Source: Candidatus Kuenenia stuttgartensis (GTDB lineage: Bacteria; Gemmatimonadota; Gemmatimonadetes; Gemmatimonadales; Gemmatimonadaceae). From it: DNA of 32,401 nt. This document shows positions 1 to 9,072 of this stretch, piece by piece; the stretch's first letter is position 1, and each line of letters opens with the position of its first letter. A model generated the notes under the pieces. The model made no database searches. It was not told the origin of the DNA and saw only the letters and a list, made by a program, of their open reading frames with translations. The stretch lies in contig CALQGY020000036.1 in NCBI GenBank assembly GCA_943330235.2, positions 1 to 32,401 of the forward strand, in the 5' to 3' direction. The position numbers were made by a program, and so were the translations under genes.

Positions 1-112
1 CCCGCCGCAACCCAAACGACCCCGCCGAGCATTCGCTCAACAGGGCCGTTAGGTCAGTCTCAACGCTCCGTACGGCAACGCCGCGCGCTATCAGGTCATC
101 GCGCCGCGCACC

Positions 113-1330
113 TCAATAGTTCGTAAACAGCAACTTGTTCGGCGATCCCGACCCAGCGCCGGTCACCACGTTCGGCGTGCTGGCCGCGATCAACGCCGTC
201 GCCACCGCCGCCGGCGTCGCCGTAGGATTCACGCTCAGGTACAGCGCCGCCACACCCGCCACATGCGGCGAAGCCATGGACGTCCCGCTGATCGTGTTCG
301 TGGCCGTGGTGCTGGTATTCCACGACGACGTGATGCTGGAGCCCGGCGCAAAGATGTCCACGCATGTCCCGAAGTTTGAATAACTCGCGCGCGCATCAAG
401 GTTCGTGGTCGCACCAACCGTGATCGCGTTCGGTGTACGGGCCGGCGATGCACCGCAGGCATTCGCGTTGCTGTTACCGGCCGCGACCGCGAAGACCACA
501 CCCTTGCCGACGGCGTTCATGACCGCGGTATCCAGAGCCCCAGAGATGCCACCGCCGAGGCTCATGTTCGCAACCATCGGCGTGGTGGGGCTCGCTGTTT
601 TGCGGCCCGCGACGTAATCGACACCGGCGATCACGCCGATGGTCGTGCCGGAGCCCGCACAGTCGAGCACGCGGACCGCCACCAGTCGCACCTGCTTGGC
701 AATGCCGTACGTGCTCCCGCCCACCGTGCCCGCCACGTGCGTGCCGTGCCCGTTGCAGTCACCATTAGTCGCCGCCGTCGTGAAGGCATTGAAGCCGAGC
801 GTCGCTCGCCCGCCGAACTGCGCATGGCCGGTGCGAATTCCCGTGTCGATGATGTACGCCGTCACGTTGCTCGCCGTCGCCGTGTAGCTGAACGAACCAC
901 TGAGCGGGCGCGCGCGCTGGTCCACGCGGTCGATGCCCCACGTGGCGCCGGTCTGCACGGTGGTCGCCGTGAACTGCTGATCCTCCTCGACAAACGCCAC
1001 GCGCGGATCCCGCGCAATGCGCTGGGCGTCGGCCGTGGAATTCAGACGGAGCGAGTACCCCTTCAACGCGTTGTGATACGTCGCGCCGACTTCGCCATCG
1101 TTGTCGCGCGCGCGGCCACGCGCGTCGTCATCCACCTCCGCGTCGGAGACATTGTCGCGGAGCACCACGATGTACTGGCCCGCGATACGGGTCGCCGCCG
1201 GTGCCGCGTGGTACTTGGCGATCTGCTGCACGGGAGACGGGATATCCGGGGCCGCCGCCGTGGGGGTCTCCTGACAGGCGGCAAGCAGCGCCACGGGAGC
1301 CAACGTGAACGCGAGACGGGCTGAGCGCAT
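113..1330 (-). CDS. Secreted subtilisin-like serine peptidase (S8A, proteinase K-like), lipoprotein
   Basis: A 405-residue extracytoplasmic serine endopeptidase. The N-terminus is a lipoprotein signal ending in the lipobox LAAC (Cys19), so it is probably membrane-anchored outside the cytoplasm. Residues about 52-120 look like an inhibitor I9 propeptide (start GQYIVVLRD, end VAFVEEDQ). The peptidase domain follows with the complete triad: Asp162 in IIDTGI, His195 in GHGTHVAG and Ser351 in GTSMASPHVAG, plus the oxyanion Asn286 in AAGN. Length and order fit proteinase K/aqualysin-type enzymes, which cleave their own propeptide; no C-terminal P-domain is present. Several cysteines in the mature part could form disulfides. 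The ATG start is followed directly by the signal peptide. It is monocistronic or first in its unit, reading out of the left side. Substrate is unknown. Family call is very secure; lipidation is an inference from the lipobox. Confidence 0.95.
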   Translation of the reverse strand: MRSARLAFTLAPVALLAACQETPTAAAPDIPSPVQQIAKYHAAPAATRIAGQYIVVLRDNVSDAEVDDDARGRARDNDGEVGATYHNALKGYSLRLNSTADAQRIARDPRVAFVEEDQQFTATTVQTGATWGIDRVDQRARPLSGSFSYTATASNVTAYIIDTGIRTGHAQFGGRATLGFNAFTTAATNGDCNGHGTHVAGTVGGSTYGIAKQVRLVAVRVLDCAGSGTTIGVIAGVDYVAGRKTASPTTPMVANMSLGGGISGALDTAVMNAVGKGVVFAVAAGNSNANACGASPARTPNAITVGATTNLDARASYSNFGTCVDIFAPGSSITSSWNTSTTATNTISGTSMASPHVAGVAALYLSVNPTATPAAVATALIAASTPNVVTGAGSGSPNKLLFTNY

Positions 1331-1370
1331 GCTGATTGGGGCGAGGCGTTGCGAGGAGGGACAAGACGTG

Positions 1371-1390
1371 TACCGCTACAATACCGCTAC
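1371..1390. repeat. 9-bp direct repeat with 11-bp period upstream of the S8 peptidase
   Basis: TACCGCTAC occurs at 1371-1379 and again at 1382-1390, separated by AA. The period is about one helical turn and the pair lies 41-60 bp upstream of the peptidase start codon at 1330, in the 92-bp gap to yifB. Placement and phasing would suit an operator or activator site for the peptidase. No convincing -35/-10 pair was found beside it, so function is an inference. Confidence 0.35.
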
Positions 1391-1422
1391 CGGCAGCGCT
1401 GCGCCAGCGACCGTCCGCGGCA

Positions 1423-3102
1423 TCACGGCAGCGTGTCAGCACGCGTCGCACTCGCGCCACCCGCCACCGCGCCACCCTCCACCGCGCCATCCGCGACCGG
1501 CCGGAAGTGCAACGCTTCGGCGATATGCCCGCGCGTCACCGCGTCCGCGTCATCGAGATCGGCGATGGTCCGTGCCACCCGCAGCACGCGGTGATACGAC
1601 CGCGCCGACAACGACAACCGGTCGGCCGCGCGCACCAACAGCGCACGTGCATCCGCATCCAGACGCGCCGCCGGCGCGATCAAGCGCGTAGGGGCGGAGG
1701 CGTTCGTGAAGCCGCCAGAATCGATGCGGTTCTGTCCCGTGGCCGCTTCGTGCATTCCCTCTCCCGACGCGCTGACCGCTGAACGGCCCGACGGACTCGC
1801 GACCGCCGCACCAACATGCGCATAGCGCCGGCGCTGACGCGCCCGCGCCGCCAGCACCCGGTCGCGCACGGCCCCCGACCGTTCCGCCGGCCGATGATCC
1901 GCCAGCGACTCGGGCGGCACGCGCTGCACGGTCACGTGCAAATCAATGCGATCCGACAGCGGCCCCGACAACCGGGCACGATGCCGCTCTACGTCGGCCA
2001 CTGAACACCGGCAATGCCGGTCGGAACTCCCCGCGTACCCGCACGGACACGGATTACTCGCCGCCACCAACGAGAACCGCGCCGGAAACCGCAGCGCCCG
2101 CGCGGCGCGCGCGATCACCACCACGCCATCCTCCAGCGGCTGCCGCAGCGCCTCCAGCGTGCTGCGCGGAAACAGCGACAGCTCATCCAGAAACAACACG
2201 CCGCGATGCGCCAGACTGACCTCGCCCGGCCGCGGCCATCCGCCGCCGCCAATCAACCCGGCCGTCGACACCGAATGATGCGGCGCCCGAAACGGGCGCT
2301 CCGTCATGTACGAGGCCGATGCGGCCGCCGGCGACAGCACGCCGGCCACCGAGTGAATGGCCATCACCTCCAGGAGCTCGGCTTCATCGAGCGGTGGCAG
2401 AATGCTCGGCAGTCGACGCGCCAGCATGGTCTTCCCCGCCCCCGGCGGCCCCACCAGCAGTAAGTTGTGCGCACCGGCCGCGGCAATCTCCAACGCGCGT
2501 ACCGCCATCTCCTGCCCCACCACATCGCCCAGGTCCGGCGCATCGGGCAGCATCACCACCGACGCCGGCGCGCGAGGCGCCGCCCGCAAGGTGCCGTCTC
2601 GCAACGCCAACACCACATCGGCCAGCGTGCGCGGCGCGACCGCACGCGCCGCCGGCACGCGCTGCGCTTCCGCCAAGTTGTCCGGAGGCACGATGAGCAG
2701 CGCGCCGCTGGTCGCCGCTACATGCCGCGCCACAGCAAGCACGCCGCGCACCGCGCGCAGCTGACCGTCCAGCCCCAGCTCCCCCACGGCGCACACGCCC
2801 TGCAGCGCCTCCGTCGGCAACTGCCCGCTGGCCGCGAGCAACGCCAGCGCGATGGGGAGGTCGTAGGCCGTGCCGGTTTTGGGGGTATCGGCCGGCTGCA
2901 AATTCACCGTGATCCGCCGCGGCGGAATCACAAACCCCGAGTTGGCCAGAGCCGCACCTACGCGGTCTCGGCTCTCCTTCACCGCCGTCGCAGCGAGACC
3001 GACGAGCGTCCACTGAGGTAGCCCGTTGGCTACATGCACCTCAACGGTGATGTCGAGGGCGTCAATGCCGAGGACGGCGGCGGTGTGTGCGGCGGCGAGC
3101 AT
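1423..3102 (-). CDS. comM: YifB/ComM family Mg-chelatase-like AAA+ ATPase
   Basis: A 559-residue cytoplasmic ATPase. The N-terminal ChlI-like domain (about 1-190) has the family opening with GLPQWTLVGL and GELGLDGQLR. The AAA+ core has a Walker A in GPPGAGKT (Lys224) and a Walker B in GVLFLDEL. Four cysteines (352, 354 in NPCPCG; 364, 366 in HCRC) form the usual small putative zinc site, and the C-terminal domain carries the sensor region SARSYHRVLRVARTIADL. In Haemophilus and Vibrio, ComM is a branch-migration helicase that helps integrate donor DNA during transformation, so this gene hints at, but does not prove, natural competence. It is longer than the usual 500-510 residues because of a low-complexity linker of about 40 residues before the C-terminal domain and a Gly/Ala-rich tail. 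No other competence gene is in the window. Confidence 0.95.
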   Translation of the reverse strand: MLAAAHTAAVLGIDALDITVEVHVANGLPQWTLVGLAATAVKESRDRVGAALANSGFVIPPRRITVNLQPADTPKTGTAYDLPIALALLAASGQLPTEALQGVCAVGELGLDGQLRAVRGVLAVARHVAATSGALLIVPPDNLAEAQRVPAARAVAPRTLADVVLALRDGTLRAAPRAPASVVMLPDAPDLGDVVGQEMAVRALEIAAAGAHNLLLVGPPGAGKTMLARRLPSILPPLDEAELLEVMAIHSVAGVLSPAAASASYMTERPFRAPHHSVSTAGLIGGGGWPRPGEVSLAHRGVLFLDELSLFPRSTLEALRQPLEDGVVVIARAARALRFPARFSLVAASNPCPCGYAGSSDRHCRCSVADVERHRARLSGPLSDRIDLHVTVQRVPPESLADHRPAERSGAVRDRVLAARARQRRRYAHVGAAVASPSGRSAVSASGEGMHEAATGQNRIDSGGFTNASAPTRLIAPAARLDADARALLVRAADRLSLSARSYHRVLRVARTIADLDDADAVTRGHIAEALHFRPVADGAVEGGAVAGGASATRADTLP

Positions 3103-3163
3103 GGGGCCAGTGTAGCGTCGCCGCCGCGCGGGACCGTCACCGTTTCATTGCGCGTCGGAGCAC

Positions 3164-3192
3164 GATGTTGCGCCTGAGCGGATGTTGCGCCT
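3164..3192. repeat. 12-bp direct repeat with 17-bp period upstream of yifB/comM
   Basis: GATGTTGCGCCT is found at 3164-3175 and 3181-3192. The second copy runs into the stop codon of the DUF2628-like gene. The pair lies 62-90 bp upstream of the comM-like start codon, so it could be an operator. It might also be a chance duplication; no promoter elements can be fixed around it. Confidence 0.25.
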
Positions 3193-3722
3193 CACGCCGG
3201 GAGATGCAGGAGATATCGCTCGATGACGAATTGCCCGGCCCCGAGTGCCATCCCAACGGCAATCACCAGCGTCCATGATACGCCACCTGCCTCGCTCACA
3301 CGCCGCGTCTTCGCCGCGCTCGAGGCACCATCCGCCGCGATGGAGATCAACCGCGCCCGCGCATGGTCGAGATACCAGGCATTGGCTTTCACCGCGATGA
3401 TGCCGTTCGTAATCAGACCAACACTTACATCGACCCCCTTCCACAAGGAGGCGTCCGTGAACTCAAACGCCCCTCCCGCCGCGGCGCGGATACCGAAGAA
3501 CAACACCAGTTCTACCACGAGCGCACCAACAGACCACACGAGCGCCGGACGCAGCATGCGACGGTAGAGCAGCCACCCCGGACCAAATAGGAAGGCCGCC
3601 CAATGCACACCAAAGCGTCGCGACTCGCTGGTGACCGCCCCCCACTGCCGCAGGTAGTAGTCCTCGTTGTCACCGATAAATTCACGCCACGTCGCGAGCG
3701 AACGATGTTCGAAGTCTGACAT
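3192..3722 (-). CDS. DUF2628-like small membrane protein
   Basis: A 176-residue protein of unknown function. The middle has the DUF2628-type pattern, a Trp/Phe-rich first membrane segment (WAAFLFGPGWLLYRRM) followed by two or three more hydrophobic segments and the motif AVKANAWYLDHARARLI. About 40 soluble residues precede the membrane part and a last hydrophobic segment ends the protein. I chose the ATG at 3722; an in-frame GTG at 3752 would add ten residues (MNFHLHISSS), and neither start has a clear Shine-Dalgarno. Proteins of this group are typically found as lone inner-membrane proteins with no assigned role. It follows the CPBP protease gene on the same strand after 121 bp, so co-transcription is possible. 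The family assignment is by pattern memory only. Confidence 0.7.
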   Translation of the reverse strand: MSDFEHRSLATWREFIGDNEDYYLRQWGAVTSESRRFGVHWAAFLFGPGWLLYRRMLRPALVWSVGALVVELVLFFGIRAAAGGAFEFTDASLWKGVDVSVGLITNGIIAVKANAWYLDHARARLISIAADGASSAAKTRRVSEAGGVSWTLVIAVGMALGAGQFVIERYLLHLPA

Positions 3723-3843
3723 AGATGATGAAATGTGCAGGTGAAAGTTCACAAACCAGGACCGAGCCGTGACGCCACCGGCGGCATCACGGGCCCACGC
3801 GGATTACGCCTCGACGGAAGGGCCGGCGAATGCCACGGGCTCG

Positions 3844-6800
3844 CTAACGGGGCAATTCCACGCGATCGGTGACCGCAGACGTAGCCTGCGCGCGTGGGCG
3901 AGAAGTGACGAACCAGCAGACCCCCCACGCCACCCACGCGCCCAGAGAGAACGAGAAACCGTCATCGGCTGTGCCTCGCGACACACGCGACGCGAGCCCA
4001 GTCGCGTATTGCAGCATCAGCGCTCCCGCCAACCATGCCTCCATCGACGCGCGCCCAACGCGCCACCAGATCGCACACATCCCCCCGATGGCCAGCGCAC
4101 TCACCGCCGCGCGCGCCATCCATTCGCTGCTCGAGACCGCGTCCTCGGCGGTTACCGAACCCACCGACACCGCGACCAGCGCCAGCAGCAGCACCCGCAG
4201 CGCTGACGACCGCACCGCCAACGCCGCCGACGACGCCAACACCGCGACCGCCGCCATGGCAAACGCCGAGTTCGTCGCGTTGGTGACATGGCCAAGCACC
4301 GGCACGACCTGGTTCATCACCGTGCTCACCGACGTGGTTGTGGGCCCGAACACCAGCGCCGGCAACGCGCCCATCAGCGCCGGACCGGCCGCCAGCGCGG
4401 CGCCGGTCCACAGGGCATCACCTCGCGTGGGTGATTGCACTGGTACCCCCATGCGGCGACGCGCCGCGTCCGCCGCCAACCACAGCCCCCACAGCATCAG
4501 CGGCCCCAACGCCCCCAGCAGCATACCGCTGATGGTCGTCCACTGATGCCGATTGAACGGCGACGCCGTATCCCACCCCGCCATCTTGGTCGGCCAATCA
4601 TTGAGCCGAGTCAGGAACATCACCACGCTCATCACAGCCACAATACCGATCATGCGCCCTCGGCTCGGCCACGCCAGCGCCGGCACCAGCGGCCGCTGGC
4701 GCATGAAGCGCACCAGTAAAAAGCCGCCCAGTATCACCAGCAGCAGTAGTACACCCGCCGCGATCGCGCTGCGCGTCACGGTCCGCGACGTGTCCTGTCG
4801 TTCCCACGCCTCGGGGAGAAAGATGCGATGCCCTAAGCGCGTCACCCGATCGCCACTCACCGTCGCCGTCCAGCGGAGCGACGCATTGCCGGGCATGACG
4901 ATGGAGCCGTCGGCGAACTCAAACTCCACGTCGCGCCGCGCCGGCTTGGCCGTTTCCTTGGCCGAGATCAGCGTCAGCGCCGCGGCGGGCGCGCCGGCCG
5001 CCACGAGCGCCGCGCGGGCCGCCGATTCAGCGTCAGCGCGCGGCAGCGCTGGCGCGGGCGCACTATCCGCGATGATATGCTCCCACGTATGCGGCTGGCC
5101 GTCCGCTGACACGATCACCTTCCAACTCTCGGTGCGGGCCGCCACATCACCCGCTGTATGCACGTAGCGCACGGTCCAGCTTCCCCCGTGCATCCACGTG
5201 CGCGCCACCCGCGCCGCGATGGACTTGGTGGAGTCGAATTCGGCCAGGAACCGAGCTTCCGTCTTCCAGGTCGAGGTGGAGGCCTCGGTCAGTCGTGTCC
5301 ACCCCGCCGGCGTCGCCCCCACCGTACGCAACACGGAGTCCGACGTCGCGATCGCCTGCTGGCGAGAAGCCGTAAAGCGCGGCGGAGCCGCGCGCTCGGT
5401 GGGCACGAAGGCCAGCAACACACCCGCCGCCAAAACCTTCGTCACCCAGCCGGCACGCTGAACCCGCGCAACCGTCGGAATCGGACGCTCCGCCGTCACC
5501 GCTCGGGCCATCGGACGCCACGCGCTGAACCGCGCCGCGTCCGGGGCATCGGCCGTCAGTCCGCCGGTTTTAAGGAACTGGCGCAGCACCCACAGCGCTG
5601 GCGCCAACGCCGCCAGCACCACCACCGCCAAAGCCACGCGATACGGCGTGGCCGTGCCGGCCGAGGCGAACAGGCCGAACAGAATCAGGTCAAAGGTGAA
5701 GTGCCCCACCACCGTGGTGACCAACCCCACGCGGATGTACAACACCGCCCACAGCGCGGCCTCGGCAAAGAGCTCCACACCGCGTGCATAGGCCGGGAAC
5801 GACGGATAGTTCGCGTGGGCAAAGCCGAACACCAACGCCGTCACCACGACCGACGCCGCCAGCGCATACGGCCGCCACGGCCGGTTCCCCACCGCGCGCG
5901 CGACGAGGGCGATGGGAATGGCGCGAAAGAGCACCTCCTCCAGCACACCCGCCTGCAGCGACGTCGCCACGGCCGACAACCAGGGCAGCGGCGTGGCGAT
6001 CAGGTTGGGGTCGTCCAGCAGACCGCTGGGGGACCACCATCCCAGCCCGCGCTCGACCGCCAGATAAAACACCGACACATACGCCAGCCCCAATGCCGCC
6101 ACGGTATAGCCACCAAGCACCCGCAGGGCCACCGGACGCGTGCCGGCGTATTGCATCGTGGACCACCAATCGAAGTGCTCCGGGAACGCCTCGCGTGTGA
6201 GCAGCTCGCCCGCCGCCAGCACCACCGTGATCAGGCCGCCCATCCCCACACCCGACAGCACGGCCAGCAAGACTTGCATCGCGACGAACGTGCCTTGCGG
6301 GAGTGCCGTGTCGTATTGGAAGTAGCTGCCCGGAATTTCGTTCAGCTGCGCCAACAGCAGCGCCACACCGATACCGCCACCCAGCAGCAACGCCGGCCGC
6401 CAGCGTACCGTACCGCGACCGCGCGCGCCCACCAGCGCCGCGATGCCCAACACCGCGAACAGCACCATGACGAGTGAGGCGATCTGCGCCAACAGATCAT
6501 TGTCGGCGCGACGTTCGGCGTACCGCCGCTCGAACGATGCGGGCACCTTCACGTACTGACGCGCCTCCCCAACCACATCCCCGCGTACGACGACATCCAG
6601 CCGGAGCGGCGCGGCGCCCAGCGTGCGGTCCGTGCGCTCGTACGTGACCGTGCGGTCCAGACGTCCACTCGGCTGCACCGTTTCCACTGAGGTCGAGACC
6701 ACGCGCCATGCCGTGGTGCGGTCCGCCAGCCATTCCGTGCGCACGGCATCGGCGCGCGCCGTGGCCTGCGCCGAATCCAGCGCCGGACGGGCATCGGCGG

Positions 6801-7209
6801 CCGCCAGAACATTGCGGAACCCCAGCACCCGACCGCTCGGGGCCAACGTGACCTGCACCTCATGCGGGTCGCCAGCGCGGAAAAAGCGCACCCTCCACGC
6901 AAACAGGGCGACGTCGCCCCGATTGACCTCGGCGTTCACGGCCGTCTTCCCACCCGCCTCCAGCTCGGTGAAGATCTGCGTCTCGCCGTCCTGCTCAAAG
7001 CGCACCGCCTCACGGGCGCCCTGCACCGGCAGCTGATGCGCCAAGGCGAAGGTCCGGGCGCGAGCAATGGCCTCGTCGCGCGTGAGCTCCTGCTTCAGCG
7101 AGATGGTGGGCTGCGCTTTGGGAAAGAGCCAGACGGCCACGGCGACACAGACCGCCGTGGCCATGGCGAGGGCCAGCCCGATAGGCCGGCGTACAGAGGG
7201 ACGGGTCAT
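3844..7209 (-). CDS. Large CPBP-family (CAAX/Abi) intramembrane metalloprotease with duplicated extracytoplasmic module
   Basis: About 1121 residues, far longer than ordinary CPBP proteases (200-300). The catalytic domain lies in the middle and is intact: motif 1 EEVLFR (Glu425-Glu426), motif 2 FGFAHAN (His about 466) and motif 3 GHFTFD (His about 504). CPBP glutamyl proteases cleave within or next to the membrane, as in CAAX processing by Rce1. The rest is built from a module present twice: an N-terminal anchor, a roughly 200-residue exposed region and a group of membrane helices. Exposed regions start near residue 43 (RDEAIARARTFALAHQ) and near 610 (RQQAIATSDSVLRTVG), and end in similar sequences (KVPASFERRYAERR; FLPEAWERQDTSRT). 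The family is certain; substrate is unknown. GTG at 7212 directly precedes the chosen ATG. A promoter candidate lies about 100 bp upstream. Confidence 0.88.
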   Translation of the reverse strand: MTRPSVRRPIGLALAMATAVCVAVAVWLFPKAQPTISLKQELTRDEAIARARTFALAHQLPVQGAREAVRFEQDGETQIFTELEAGGKTAVNAEVNRGDVALFAWRVRFFRAGDPHEVQVTLAPSGRVLGFRNVLAAADARPALDSAQATARADAVRTEWLADRTTAWRVVSTSVETVQPSGRLDRTVTYERTDRTLGAAPLRLDVVVRGDVVGEARQYVKVPASFERRYAERRADNDLLAQIASLVMVLFAVLGIAALVGARGRGTVRWRPALLLGGGIGVALLLAQLNEIPGSYFQYDTALPQGTFVAMQVLLAVLSGVGMGGLITVVLAAGELLTREAFPEHFDWWSTMQYAGTRPVALRVLGGYTVAALGLAYVSVFYLAVERGLGWWSPSGLLDDPNLIATPLPWLSAVATSLQAGVLEEVLFRAIPIALVARAVGNRPWRPYALAASVVVTALVFGFAHANYPSFPAYARGVELFAEAALWAVLYIRVGLVTTVVGHFTFDLILFGLFASAGTATPYRVALAVVVLAALAPALWVLRQFLKTGGLTADAPDAARFSAWRPMARAVTAERPIPTVARVQRAGWVTKVLAAGVLLAFVPTERAAPPRFTASRQQAIATSDSVLRTVGATPAGWTRLTEASTSTWKTEARFLAEFDSTKSIAARVARTWMHGGSWTVRYVHTAGDVAARTESWKVIVSADGQPHTWEHIIADSAPAPALPRADAESAARAALVAAGAPAAALTLISAKETAKPARRDVEFEFADGSIVMPGNASLRWTATVSGDRVTRLGHRIFLPEAWERQDTSRTVTRSAIAAGVLLLLVILGGFLLVRFMRQRPLVPALAWPSRGRMIGIVAVMSVVMFLTRLNDWPTKMAGWDTASPFNRHQWTTISGMLLGALGPLMLWGLWLAADAARRRMGVPVQSPTRGDALWTGAALAAGPALMGALPALVFGPTTTSVSTVMNQVVPVLGHVTNATNSAFAMAAVAVLASSAALAVRSSALRVLLLALVAVSVGSVTAEDAVSSSEWMARAAVSALAIGGMCAIWWRVGRASMEAWLAGALMLQYATGLASRVSRGTADDGFSFSLGAWVAWGVCWFVTSRPRAQATSAVTDRVELPR

Positions 7210-7255
7210 CACGATCTCATAAGGGGAGGCACCACACCCACCGCGTGAGCCACCA

Positions 7256-7271
7256 CCGATCGATTGATCGG
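7256..7271. promoter_or_regulatory. Inverted repeat in the leader of the CPBP protease gene
   Basis: CCGATC-GATT-GATCGG, a perfect 6-bp inverted repeat with a 4-nt spacer, lies 44-60 bp upstream of the CPBP start and downstream of the predicted promoter. It could be an operator or a small RNA hairpin in the 5' leader. Function is inferred from position only. Confidence 0.35.
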
Positions 7272-7316
7272 CGCGTGCTCGCTCCCCTCACCCTACCAAT
7301 CGCCCGTTATGTCGCC

Positions 7317-7344
7317 GTTATATGGCCCAGCGGCCGCGTGTCAG
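7317..7344 (-). promoter_or_regulatory. Candidate sigma-70-type promoter for the CPBP protease gene
   Basis: On the minus strand CTGACA (7344-7339) and TATAAC (7322-7317) are separated by 16 bp; each matches the -35 and -10 consensus at five of six bases. Transcription would begin near 7309 and give a leader of about 100 nt before the CPBP start. The site lies in the 173-bp gap after the amidohydrolase gene, where a new promoter would be expected. Confidence 0.45.
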
Positions 7345-7382
7345 AACCACCCCGAAACCGGCGGTACCCGCTACGTGACCGC

Positions 7383-9050
7383 CTAGCGTGTCCGCGCCAC
7401 CGGCCGGTGCTCCAACACTCGCCCCGCCTTCACGCCCGTCGGCGTGCCGCCGCGTACCGCCACCTGCCCATTCACAATCACCGTCTCAATTCCCACCGGA
7501 TACTGGTGCGGCTCGGTAAACGTGGACCGGTCCTTGACCGTACGGGCGTCGAACACCACCACGTCCGCCACGCCCCCCACGCGCAGCACACCGCGATCGG
7601 TGAGCCCCAGCCGCTTGGCCGGCATCTCGGTCATTTTGTGCACCGCCGTCGCCAGCGACATCAGGCGCTGACCGCGCACGTACTCCCCCAGCACCCGAGG
7701 GAAGGTGCCGTAGGCCCGCGGGTGCGGGTGCCCGTCGCCGGGCTGCGACAACCGCCCATCGCTGGCAATCATGGTGAACGGCGACACCATGATGCGCCGC
7801 ACATCGCCCTCGTCCAGCACGTGGTAGATGGCGTTCGCGCCGCCCTTCAGCATGGCCTCAATCACCAGCACCGCGCCATTGGCGGGCGTGGGGGCCATCT
7901 TCCGGCGTACCGCCCAGTCCTTGAGCGTCTTCCCTTCCAACGAGGTGTCCCAGGTCACGCGCGAGAACTGCACGCGCGCCAGATCCCCGCCGCCGCGGTC
8001 GTTCACGATGTTGTCCACGATGCCGCGCACGATGCTGTCCTTGAGCACCGGGTTGGCCAGCCGCTTGGCAAACTCCGCGTCGCCACCGGCCATGGCCCAC
8101 GACGGCACCAGAATGCCAATGCCGGTGTGCGTGGCGGTATACGGATACTGATCGATCATCACATCCGTCCCCGCCTTCCGCGCGCTGTCCACCATGGCCA
8201 GCGTCAGCACGCTCTTCCCCCACATGGCCTGCCCCACCGCCTTATGGTGCGTCAGGACCACCGGAATGTGCGCGCGACGGCCGATCTCCAGCGCCTCCCC
8301 CACCCCCTCCAGCAACCCCAATCCCTCTTTCCGCAAGTGCGAGGTGTACAGACCGCCGGAATCGGAGGCCACGGTGGACAGGGCCACCACTTCGTCCACG
8401 GTGGAATAGGTGCCGGGGAGATAGATGAGTCCCGTGCTCAGCCCAAACGCCCCCTCGTGCATGGCCTGCCCCACCAGCTGCTGCATGCGCGCCAGCTGCG
8501 GCGCCGTCGGCGCCTTATCGGACATCCCCATGACGGTGCGTCGCACATCATTGTGCCCCACCAAGTAGGCCACGTTGATCCCCACCGTGGCCTTCCGCAC
8601 CGAGTCGATGTATGGCGCCAGCGGCAGCGGCGACCCGCCATCGGGGCCGCCCACCGCCAGCGTCACCCCCTGTCGGAGCGCACTCTCGGCCAGCGGCAAC
8701 TGCAGCAGCGGCTCGAGGTGCGCGTGCAAGTCGATGAACCCCGGGGCCACCGTGCGACCGGTCGCATCGATGACCGTGGTGGCACCGGTCCGCGACAACG
8801 CGGGCGCCATCGCGACGATGCGATCGCCGCGCAGGCCGACATCAAGGCGACGCGCCGGCGCGCCCGTTCCGTCCAGCACCATGCCGCCGGCAATCAGCAC
8901 ATCGAAGCGCGTGCTGTCAGCCCGACGGGCCGGCGGCTGCGCACCCACCGAACGCGCGACCAACGTGGGCGTCGCCATCGCACCCGTGATGGCGATCGCC
9001 ACCGCGACATACAGCAAGGGCATTCGCAGCGGCGTTACGCGACCGGTCAC
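7383..9050 (-). CDS. Exported D-aminoacylase-like amidohydrolase (N-acyl-D-amino-acid deacylase family)
   Basis: A 555-residue metal-dependent amidohydrolase, predicted to be exported. After a signal-anchor (hydrophobic stretch about residues 12-30) comes the TIM-barrel hydrolase with FDVLIAGGMVLDGTG, the metal-binding GFIDLHAHLEP (HxH), the later histidines in YTSHLRKEG and VVLTHHKAVG, and the catalytic Asp in MIASDGRLSQPG, which together are the D-aminoacylase/dihydroorotase-like set. The C-terminus returns to the small beta domain (VGIETVIVNGQVAVRGG). Such enzymes hydrolyse N-acyl-D-amino acids or related amides; the real substrate cannot be read from sequence. The GTG at 9050 is chosen because GGAGA sits five bases upstream, and the next ATG (9023) has no such site; a further upstream start would run into the FKBP gene, whose stop lies 22 bp away. 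The pair is likely an operon. Confidence 0.88.
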   Translation of the reverse strand: MTGRVTPLRMPLLYVAVAIAITGAMATPTLVARSVGAQPPARRADSTRFDVLIAGGMVLDGTGAPARRLDVGLRGDRIVAMAPALSRTGATTVIDATGRTVAPGFIDLHAHLEPLLQLPLAESALRQGVTLAVGGPDGGSPLPLAPYIDSVRKATVGINVAYLVGHNDVRRTVMGMSDKAPTAPQLARMQQLVGQAMHEGAFGLSTGLIYLPGTYSTVDEVVALSTVASDSGGLYTSHLRKEGLGLLEGVGEALEIGRRAHIPVVLTHHKAVGQAMWGKSVLTLAMVDSARKAGTDVMIDQYPYTATHTGIGILVPSWAMAGGDAEFAKRLANPVLKDSIVRGIVDNIVNDRGGGDLARVQFSRVTWDTSLEGKTLKDWAVRRKMAPTPANGAVLVIEAMLKGGANAIYHVLDEGDVRRIMVSPFTMIASDGRLSQPGDGHPHPRAYGTFPRVLGEYVRGQRLMSLATAVHKMTEMPAKRLGLTDRGVLRVGGVADVVVFDARTVKDRSTFTEPHQYPVGIETVIVNGQVAVRGGTPTGVKAGRVLEHRPVARTR

Positions 9051-9054
9051 CGGC

Positions 9055-9060
9055 GTCTCC
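9055..9060 (-). promoter_or_regulatory. Ribosome binding site deciding a GTG start
   Basis: On the minus strand GGAGAC is read here, with GGAGA five bases before the GTG at 9050. It is one of the clearest Shine-Dalgarno sequences in the window and favours GTG over the downstream ATG at 9023 as the amidohydrolase start. Confidence 0.6.
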
Positions 9061-9072
9061 GTCAGGGTGGGG

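Noticed and set aside
1..112. Left-end stretch after the S8 peptidase
   Set aside because: I looked for a terminator hairpin or gene remnant and saw nothing convincing.
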